Positions 56,716-64,000 of a stretch of DNA of 64,000 nucleotides are shown here, in pieces; position 1 is the stretch's first letter, and every line of letters begins with the position of its first letter. The notes beneath the pieces were generated by a model. The model did no database searches. It was not told the DNA's origin and worked only from the letters and a program-made list of their open reading frames with translations. The stretch spans positions 73,749,345 to 73,813,344 of the forward strand of contig NC_087062.1 of the NCBI RefSeq assembly GCF_963678635.1, given 5' to 3'. The translations under genes and the position numbers were made by a program. The stretch is from Symsagittifera roscoffensis (taxonomy: Eukaryota > Xenacoelomorpha > Acoela > Convolutidae).

Positions 56716-59700
56716 GAAAATTGAAAACAATTTCAGGAAAATAGTAAAAAACAACAAACAGCAGTAAATACAATTTTAGTTCTTTACAGACTAGTTAATA
56801 AGCCGACAATGCGTGAGTTAAAACCGATTGAGCCGAAAGCAAAAAATGTCATCAGTTATCAATAACTTTTTAGCATTCAAGATTTAAAACTTTGAGCGTT
56901 TGCAGCACATAATACCTTAAGCAAGCTATTCAAATGTTTTCAAGCGTTCAATAAGCCAACAACATGTGGTAAGACGCCCATTAAAATGACAACAAAATTT
57001 CAAAGAAAGTTAATGAAATAAAAAAAATTGAGCGATTAAAAATTGAGTGATTTAATAAAAGCACGAGTAGTCATTTTCATCCCTATAGCGACGCAAAATT
57101 AGTTCAAAAACCGACAAACAGGCCCGAGCCCCTGACGTTAGGTTTCAAAGGCAACTGCATTACGTCCAGACCAAGTGCGATGAATTACTCTAAGTTTTGA
57201 TTTCATATGAACCAAAGTGATTTAGTAAACTAGTTGTTAACCCGAAAAAAGTCTATATTCCGATTTGATAACGCTGGCTAATCTCAAGCGTGAAGAATGA
57301 ATTTTTTTTTTGATTTTTTAATATACATTTTTTCTTTCTACATGGAAAACAAACTGTTGTCAAATGTACCTACGTTTTTTACAGTCATAGTTCTAGGCTT
57401 TGGTTAAGATCTCATAACGATCGGAACATTACTGTGCTAATTGCACATCAACCGGCATTGTTTCATATTGTAGACTGCTGACAACTGTCGCGGGCACAGT
57501 TTTTGAGCTATTGTAAATTTCGCTTAACAAAAACTATTGACAAAATTTGTCCTATTATAGTTTTATTTCCGTTGCAAAACTCTTTCCCACAAAAACGACA
57601 CAAAATCTGCCAGTATAAATTAACAAGACTGCTCGTATATCAGGGCAAAGCTGTCCTTTAACATGTTTCGATTAATTGAGAATATTAAAACTCAATTTTG
57701 ATCTGATATCAAACCATAACCAACTGACAGTTGGAAAAAAGTAAGAATGCAAGGAAACAGAAAACAACCTGACTTGCTTGTTGAAAAACTTCAACTTTCG
57801 AATTTAGAGAAAAAATATATGACCGTAAAACTTTTAAATTATGATAAGTGCTTTTTTCATTTAAAAAAGAAAAGCACGAGCAATTTATGACTAGTGTTTT
57901 TTTGATAAAAATAACCCTAGTTGGAAAACTAGATCAATAGTTAAAAATTCAATTTTGTCGGAAAATCTTATTTATAATATCCATTTTTTAAATTAGTAGT
58001 CGATCAAGTTTTTTGTGACCTTTGCGCTTTTTTTGTTCGATGGTGCAGTACGAAAGTTAAACAGCAAAAAATCAAAATTGAGCGTGAACAAAGTTTGAGA
58101 CTTTTTCCTAAAAAAATTACCAAGACCTATATAAGAGTACTAACTACGTTCATTACTATTAATATTAAGTGTTGAAGTTTGATTAGTATATGGAATTAAG
58201 TATATGGAATTGATTTCGTAGTGCGTGACAATTTGCCCAGCGGGAATAATTCTCTTAACTTTTTCAGCTTAAAAAACTAAACAAGCAGTTTAGTTAGACT
58301 CGTTTCAGAATGACCGTAGATTCAAGTAGTTCCAGTGGTGTCGGAACACGAAGACTGCTCGTTTGGTATGACATGGTCCTGAATGTTCTTTAAAATCAAA
58401 ATTTAAGGGTCTAACTTGATTCGTACAACTTAAAATTATGGATACCAATGAGCTTGATTGATTTTGATCAGGAGCAAATTTGTGTGCGGAATAGTAATTA
58501 TTGTCACGCTTTCAGCATCATAGATAAAATCTTCTTCGAATTGAAACAGTATTCAACACAACCTCCAAGCGCATTTCAGATAGTGCATAGCACAATCGCT
58601 CGGGAACACTTAGATTCTAGGTTCGATCTCCACTTTACAACTTTCTTTCAGAACTTCTTCAGAGTAATAAAACAAACCACCTTAAGCATATATATTTCTC
58701 ACTTTTTTTCGAAAATCGGAGCATTAAAACCATATCTGCTAACTTTTAATAAGACGAATTGAGGAGTGATATGAAATCTGTTAGGTACATCTTTGATGAG
58801 CGAAGCTCTTATTAGCAACAAAAGGAAACTTTCGCGATTTTTTTGGTACAACTATTGAAGCGGAAAACGATCATGATGATGAGGTAGATTGGAATCTCAG
58901 GAATTTGGAATGACCTTTGTTCTGTTGATGTGGTCATCGGCGCTCTTCTCGATGCTGTGAATGTCCAGTTTGAGTTTACGGATGACCTCATTCCTCTTGC
59001 TAACCTCCTCCTCCTTGTCCACTGTCGCCTCCTCCAGCTCCCTCTTCAACTGCTTGATAGCTGTCTCGTTTTTACGACACCTAAAGACATTGTGTAGTTC
59101 GTATTGGTTGTCTCTGCATTTAAACTCTATTTCTTTTTTTAAATGCATGGAAAATTTCAGCGATCTTTTGGCTGGAATTATCAACCGAAAAAAGTTTCCT
59201 GAATAATTCTTAAGCAACATCAAAGCTATTTATACAGCTTTTTATCATAATCAACTTTTTTCGAACAAACACACCCAAAATTGTCCACAAAAAAAACTGA
59301 ACTCAAATGTAATTACGATAGTCTGCCGAGTTTTGCCGTTGATATTCAAAAATGAACAGAAAATAGATACTGCATTTTTAATAATCCGAGCGATGTAATC
59401 AAGTTAACTAATACAAACGATAGTATTTGATAAACATTACACAAACCTATCGCTCATCTCCGTAAAGTAGTCTTGTCTCTGTTTCTCCTCGAATGGGGTA
59501 GAGAGCAATCTCTGAAGCAAGAGAGACTTGCCTTCTTTCACCATGGAGATGAATGCCTTCGTCTCTTCAGGCGTGTTTTTCTGAAACTCATTGCGCACCA
59601 CCTTCACAGCCGCCGGATTTGCAGCGAACAGTCTCAACAGAGTTTTGGTCGAGTGATGCAAATTCAGCTGCAGAAGATCCGAACTTCTCTGAAGTGCCTC

Positions 59701-60030
59701 GGCGTCTGTTGATTCCTGAGCTCCGTCTGTTAGATTATGAATCAACTGATCATTCAATTGCGAATGAACAGCCAACTGTTCGCACAAATCTTGCCCAAAA
59801 GCAACGGAAAATCTGTCCAAATTATCCAGAATAAATGGAAAAAGAGAGACCAGTTCCATTCGCACACAAGTATCTTCCATAACAGACATAATTCTTTGCT
59901 GTTCAATTAGCGTCAACTTCTTCTTAGAAGTGTCCAGCATCCGTTGGGTTTCGAGTTGTAGCTGGGATTTACCGCCAGTTTGGTCCGCATTTGTGGACTT
60001 ATTTCCTCCTTTACCAGCTTTAAATGCCAT
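55172..60030 (-). CDS. IQCD: Dynein regulatory complex protein 10 (DRC10/IQCD)
   Basis: DRC10 is a coiled-coil, IQ-motif subunit of the nexin-dynein regulatory complex of motile cilia and flagella. The exons are 59447-60030 (194 codons plus two bases, GTTTGT donor), 58915-59080 (TTTAG acceptor, GTCATT donor) and 55172-55669 (TTATAG acceptor), giving 415 aa (human 449). Exon 1 has KLTLIEQQRIMSVMEDTCVR (human KLTTIEAKRIMSILDEAIYK) and STKTLLRLFAANPAAVKVV (human STKNVLRLLLSNPQAARLL). Exon 3 has TETEVESWITQYDQHMGEKQ (human VETEIENWIQKYDTEMGEKQ), then an IQ motif in LAIQRFWRAYKAKKALKK and a Lys/Gly tail as in human. ATG lies 5 nt after a TTTTTAAG site. The 3.2-kb intron 2 is full of repeats. The GTCATT donor is weak. 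Confidence 0.93.
55700..56560. other. DRC10 intron 2, AT-rich part
   Basis: Nothing is recognised in this part of the intron. Confidence 0.4.
56567..57300 (-). mobile_element. Composite tRNA-like/hairpin repeat, copy E4, in DRC10 intron 2
   Basis: The minus-strand order is: 'cacgcttgagattagccagc' (57290), 'cgttatcaaatcgg', 'cgggttaacaa', tRNA-like part with A-box CTTGGTCTGGACGTAATGC (57120-57185), 'ttgtcggctta' words (56800), and the end hairpin GCGAAGC-ACC-GCTTCGC (56571-56587). An (AT)n run interrupts it at 56664-56713. Confidence 0.5.
56664..56713. repeat. (AT)n microsatellite
   Basis: About 25 uninterrupted AT dinucleotides lie within intron 2 of DRC10. Confidence 0.95.
57628..58392. 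repeat. Fragments of two repeat families in DRC10 intron 2
   Basis: At 57628-57665 and 58351-58392 there are degraded 3' ends of the Helentron-like element ('aagactgctcgtat.tcagggc' and 'aagactgctcgtttggtatgac'), in reverse orientation. Between them, 57715-58150 is a copy of the dispersed ~480-bp family ('aaccaactgacagttgg', 'tttatgactagtgttttt', 'gtgacctttgcgc', 'ctacgttcattac'). Confidence 0.5.
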
Positions 60031-60034
60031 AATA

Positions 60035-60640
60035 TCTTAAAAACAGCCATCCAAGTTAAATTTCCAAAGGAAAAAAAGGAATTCGATGCCCTCACCTGTG
60101 GCGCCATCTAATGAGCCATTTCTTTGATAGTTTTTATGACATCCATTTTAGGCCAACCAATATTTAAACTCTTCTGAATTCAAGTCTCATTTGACGCCAA
60201 TATATGATATCTTCGGGGAATTTTTTGGCCAAAATCTTCCAAAAGAGTCCGAAAACTAAGTTTTGGAACGCTTATCTAAAATTTTCCCTCTGGGCCTAGA
60301 AATTGTTGATGAAACAGGATTATAGCAGAATTTGGAAAATAGATTCAGTCGACCCAAATTAATAACAAAATTTTCAATATTATTCGCCCTCTCTTGGTCT
60401 CAAGAAACGGCTCTCTCGTCTCGCTAGCTCTTGGTCAAATTCCACTAAAAATCATTAAATTCTCTATTAAAAAAATCAAAATCACTATCTAATTTAGTTG
60501 ATTTTCGAGATATAACATAATTTTTATTTCAACTTAACCTTATAAAATTGAAAATACAAAAATAATTCTGAATATCAATCGCCTAAAGCACAACATTACA
60601 GCACAATAGAAATTAATTTGAAGTCTATTTATTCAAGTTC
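60035..60640. other. DRC10/WIPI intergenic spacer
   Basis: About 600 bp separate the WIPI stop from the DRC10 start, both on the minus strand. It should hold the DRC10 promoter or trans-splice region. No distinct motif beyond the TTTTTAAG acceptor-like site at 60036-60043 is seen. Confidence 0.4.
60628..60633 (-). terminator. Poly(A) signal of the WIPI gene
   Basis: AATAAA on the minus strand lies 14 bases after the stop codon at 60647. Confidence 0.5.
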
Positions 60641-60646
60641 AGCTTT

Positions 60647-61883
60647 TTAGCCCACTGTAGGCACGTGTGGAAATGATGTAAAAACATCTCGAGGAGACAA
60701 AACATTTTCAGAGAAGTCTCTCGTCCAGCTAAGGGATCCCTCAGTGTCGTTGGCGATGAATTTGTTGTAGTCACCTGCGAGAGAAATAGCTATTATAGAC
60801 TTGTCATCAAGGGTGCTGAACTCACAGTAAACAGGCAAGCCTCCGCACTTCAGCTCTATTTTACCACTACTCGTTTTGGCTTGGCCCAGTCGTTTTGATA
60901 TGCTTCCAGATCGCCCGTAGCGTCCTCCTGAGTTGTTGTTGGGCGTCGAGTTTTTCAGGTTGAAAATATGCAACGTTCCTCTGTCACTAGACACACAGAC
61001 TAAGTTTCCGGGCTGGTTGAAGTTTATTGAATAAATAAGAGCAGGTTGGGTACCTCTTCGAAATTCTTCAACTTGCGCCTATAAATATGAACACTTAAAC
61101 TTCCTAACTAAATTTATTTAAAACACCTGCAAGGGTATTCACATTTAATTGCCAATATTATCAAAATCATCAAAAAATCAGATGCCACGGAAAAACTTTG
61201 TTTTCTAAAACATCCCAAAAAAGAATTCTTAAGAGCTTTTCTGAGCAATACATGAATGCTTTCAATATTGCTGTCATTTAAAAAATTGCCTGCGGTTGAT
61301 TGCTTTTGGTTGACAAAGTAAGTTTTTATAAGACATGAGAAAATTAAATCAATTTCTCGACGGGTCATCAGTAAAATAGATGGTTGCCCTTTGAATGAGT
61401 CACGATTCCACTCTCACATATTTCTCCCCACTCAATTTTAGAGGTACGTTCAGTTCAGCGCATAATAACTCACATACCAAAATTCGCAACAACTATGGGA
61501 TGAAATGAGCGACTGAAATCAAGCAAAAAGAAGTATACTTAGACAGTCTCTAATTTATTCTAAGCAATTATACCCGCAAAAAACTGTTAATTAATTGGTA
61601 CTTAATCATTATCTCCCAATCTAAACTATAAATCAAATTGAAAAGCTCCTTATATTTGAGTGTTTTTTGCCTTATAGTGTGTGTTGAACACCCTGATGAG
61701 GGTTCCCTTTTCGGAGGCGGTGGCCACTAGGTCTCCTTTTTTGCTGAGGGCAATGGAGCATAGGCTGCTCTCATGAGCACATATGTACTCTGCTGGCATT
61801 CCACTGCCTAGGGAGGCTATGGCCAGCTGACCCACTTTCGGTCCAGGGTAGGCGATGATGGGGTTGGCCTCAACTGCGCACAC
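60647..61883 (-). CDS. WDR45B: PROPPIN beta-propeller protein WIPI3/WIPI4-like (WDR45B), 3' exons; 5' part beyond right edge
   Basis: WIPI/PROPPIN proteins bind PI3P and PI(3,5)P2 on autophagic membranes through a seven-bladed propeller. Two exons are seen: 61671-61883 (71 codons, after a TATGCAG acceptor) and 60647-61078 (143 codons and stop), about 214 aa of a protein usually about 345-360 aa. Exon 1 has LVATASEKGTLIRVFNT (human WIPI3 IATASEKGTLIRIFDT). Exon 2 starts AQVEEFRRGTQPALIYSINF, which contains the phosphoinositide-binding FRRG motif, then CVSSDRGTLHIF (human CVSSDHGTVHIF). This favours WIPI3 over WIPI4, without certainty. The intron (61079-61670) has a GC donor, TATAAG-GCAAAA. AATAAA lies at 60628-60633, 14 nt after the stop. 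Confidence 0.87.
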
Positions 61884-61889
61884 CTGCAT

Positions 61890-63080
61890 ATGGGAAAAAT
61901 GACAAACAGATAGGTCGGCGTCAATAAACTCAAGGAAACAATCAAGTTTTTGTTCCGAGCATTGAAAATGGGAAAGAATTTTTCTTCGGTTGTGCTTTAG
62001 TTTTTTTTGTGTTTTATTTTCAACGCAAAATCAGCTACCACAATCAACCATCGGAACAGTTCGAATGATACATCATATTATAGCCTCTTCAGTCCTGATT
62101 TAAACAGCACTTGAAATTTTTCAAAAAGTTTTCCCAGTGTCGAGAAAAACCAGTTTGAATTCTTATTTACTTAAGTAGTAAAAACTCAGTTAAACTCCAG
62201 GAAAAGTTGTTTTGACAGCTTAATTTAGCGCTTCTTTAAAAAGTTTTTTAAAATCAAATACGATTCTGCAAATAAATTAGAAAAGATAGCCTTTATTTGA
62301 AAAACTTCGACTTTGGAATTTCGAAATAAAAAAAGATGGCTTTATAGCTCTTTCAGTTTCAAGAACAGTAATGAGTACCACTATTTAGATAAAATTAACC
62401 CAATTTGAGAAAACTGGATTATTGAGTTAAATTTTTATTCCGCTGGGAAATCTGAAAATTAAATTCCACTTTCGCAACTAGAATTCGATCTATTTTTCGT
62501 GACCTTTACACTTTTTCTGTTTGATAGCGAGTTTGCCTTCCTTTTAACAAAAGAAATGAACTGAATTCACAAAGAAACCAAAATTCAAACGGCGAAAGAG
62601 TAAATTTGAACCTGAACAAATTTAAAAATTTTCCTGAAAATAAAACGAAAAAAATCATCGCGACCTAGATAAGCGTCTGAACTACGTTCATGGACTTTTA
62701 AACATAGCCAACAGACAGTTAGAAACGAGTCAATAAACACGAATGAGCAGAAAAAAAATTATCATAACACTTTCCATATCAAGAAATTTTATTGCTTGAC
62801 GTTTTTGTGATGAGAAAACTAGGTCCATTGATAATTCGCGTACAATTAAAATTCACTTCGGAAGCTAGAAGTCCATGTTGGTTCACGCCTTTTGGAATTG
62901 GAGAACGCAATTTGCCTTTCTTTTAGCAAATGAGTTTGAAGTGAAGTAAAAGTCAAAAAAGAGAAGGCATGAAAAAATTCAGCGTGAACAAATTAATTAG
63001 TTTCCTTAAGTAAAAAAAAACACTGAAAACATAAAATCTAAACAAAGGGCACGCACGTCGCTTAATGACACTAAAATACT
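61890..63080. other. WIPI upstream intron with a dispersed repeat copy
   Basis: No upstream WIPI exon was found here, so the intron continues past the window edge. Positions 62280-62730 hold a good copy of the dispersed ~480-bp family ('attccgctgggaaatctg', 'cgtgacctttacactttttctg', 'ctacgttcatggac', 'agccaacagacagtta'). Confidence 0.5.
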
Positions 63081-63085
63081 TGATT

Positions 63086-63800
63086 CACAGAGAGGCAAAT
63101 GAAATTGCAAACTTGGAAGAAAAATATAAGCAAGCGTTCATAGTAAAAAAAAAACATGACTCTTCAATAACATGATGCAAAGTTTCAAAAATTTGATTTA
63201 AAGCAATTTTAAAGAACAACAATTTATTCTCTTAGGCTCATTTCGAAAGTGAACTCTGGCAAAGGAAATATTTGTGAAAAAAATAGAAAACCTAGATTTT
63301 GTTTCAAGAAATTCTGAATTATTAACGCACACGGCTGCATTCATTGCTGCCATGCGACTAAGAGAAAAACCGAAAAAAAATAAAGTTCTAATTCAAAATT
63401 ATTGGAAATCATTCACTGAAAAATCGGATTTACAAGAAATATTGGAAAAAACTTATTTGAAAATAATTTACTGAAATTTTACCAAAATATAAAACCTTAA
63501 TTCTTGAATAAGTATAATGAAGATTGCTTGTTTCTTAAAAATACTACGTTAGACTCTGTTATAACTAAGCCAAAAAAAACATAAGCAGACATTTGCTGCA
63601 CCGATGAAGACAATTTTCGAAGGTAGAACAATTTCAGAGAATAAACAAGCACTAACCGCGCTCGAATCGGTGATCTTTGTCGCCCCAAGAATGTGTGTTA
63701 CATTTGCTCGAGATGAGCGCAAGTACGATTGGAGCTCGATTTGGTTATCAGCTTAGTGATGAATGATTCCCAGATTCTGTTAGACAAATTGTTATAGATT
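63086..63800 (-). mobile_element. Composite tRNA-like/hairpin repeat, copy E5, degraded
   Basis: The minus strand has a tRNA-like part with TCGAGCAAATGTAACACAC and B-box-like CCGATTCGAGC (63645-63715), 'ctgcttatg' words (63580) and a worn hairpin end near 63090 ('cagagaggcaaatgaaattgc'). Confidence 0.4.
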
Positions 63801-63860
63801 TACCGGAACTCAAAGCGCTCTACGTCATTGGAAATAATGAGTTTGTTTCTGTTTTCCACA

Positions 63861-63955
63861 CAGAAGCAAAGCTGTGCTTCACAAATACTAGCGAGAACAC
63901 GGCAGAACCAGCTCTTTAAAGTGCAACACAGAGGCGAAGCAGAGCTTCGCACCAC
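63861..63955. repeat. Two adjacent hairpin modules at the right edge
   Basis: GCAAAGC-TGT-GCTTCAC (about 63868) and GCGAAGC-AGA-GCTTCGC (about 63935) are each followed by an 'actagcga' or 'cacttgcgat' word. They are the ends of further copies of the composite family, the rest of which lies outside or is lost. Confidence 0.6.
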
Positions 63956-64000
63956 TTGCGATGGAAAATAAATGTCAAGAAAAAAAATTAAAATCAGATA

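Overview
This is an AT-rich, gene-sparse, repeat-dense nuclear window from an animal. The evidence is spliced genes for BAX inhibitor-1, CNOT10, a mitochondrial ribosomal protein (uL23m), mitochondrial acyl carrier protein, the ciliary dynein regulatory complex subunit DRC10 and a PROPPIN (WIPI3/4), plus an intronless 7TM receptor. Four of the five minus-strand genes have a visible start codon, and each has a splice-acceptor-like AG 5-15 nt upstream of it. This fits spliced-leader trans-splicing or short 5' UTR introns. Two introns are best modelled as GC-AG, and most interspersed DNA is non-autonomous elements. Together these suggest a lineage such as a large-genome larvacean tunicate, but that is inference and other invertebrates are not excluded.

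Layout: 1-1.8 kb is GC-rich minisatellite and a degenerate CATC array inside an intron of a BAX inhibitor-1 gene (plus strand, cut by the left edge), whose last two coding exons lie at 2308-2380 and 2717-2746. From 2.8 to 7.5 kb there is AT-rich repeat DNA. The GPCR is at 7560-8750. From 8.9 to 31 kb there are no convincing host genes: an inverted-repeat block (8.93-9.25), ~171-bp tandem repeats (9.5-10.1), a second CATC array (12.5-14.3), a large inverted repeat of about 5.4 kb (15.1-20.5), Helentron-like elements (21.5-22.6), foldback MITEs, a clean 455-bp hAT-type element, a decayed non-LTR retrotransposon and a 138-bp hairpin MITE with a 9-bp target duplication.

From 31.5 to 64 kb every gene is on the minus strand: CNOT10 (two coding exons, with a 2.9-kb intron holding two head-to-tail element copies), MRPL23, NDUFAB1, DRC10 and WIPI (its 5' part lies beyond the right edge). 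They share no pathway (mRNA deadenylation, mitochondrial translation, lipoate/Fe-S/complex I, motile cilia, autophagy), so this is ordinary metazoan gene order.

The most interesting observation is intron 2 of MRPL23. It is a transposon insertion with CAGGG-type terminal inverted repeats and an 8-bp target duplication (hAT-like). Removing it as a GC-AG intron exactly restores the ancestral reading frame. It looks like an introner, an intron born from a DNA transposon. A recent 2.19-kb tandem duplication then copied this intron with exons 2 and 3 of the gene, leaving a headless second copy.
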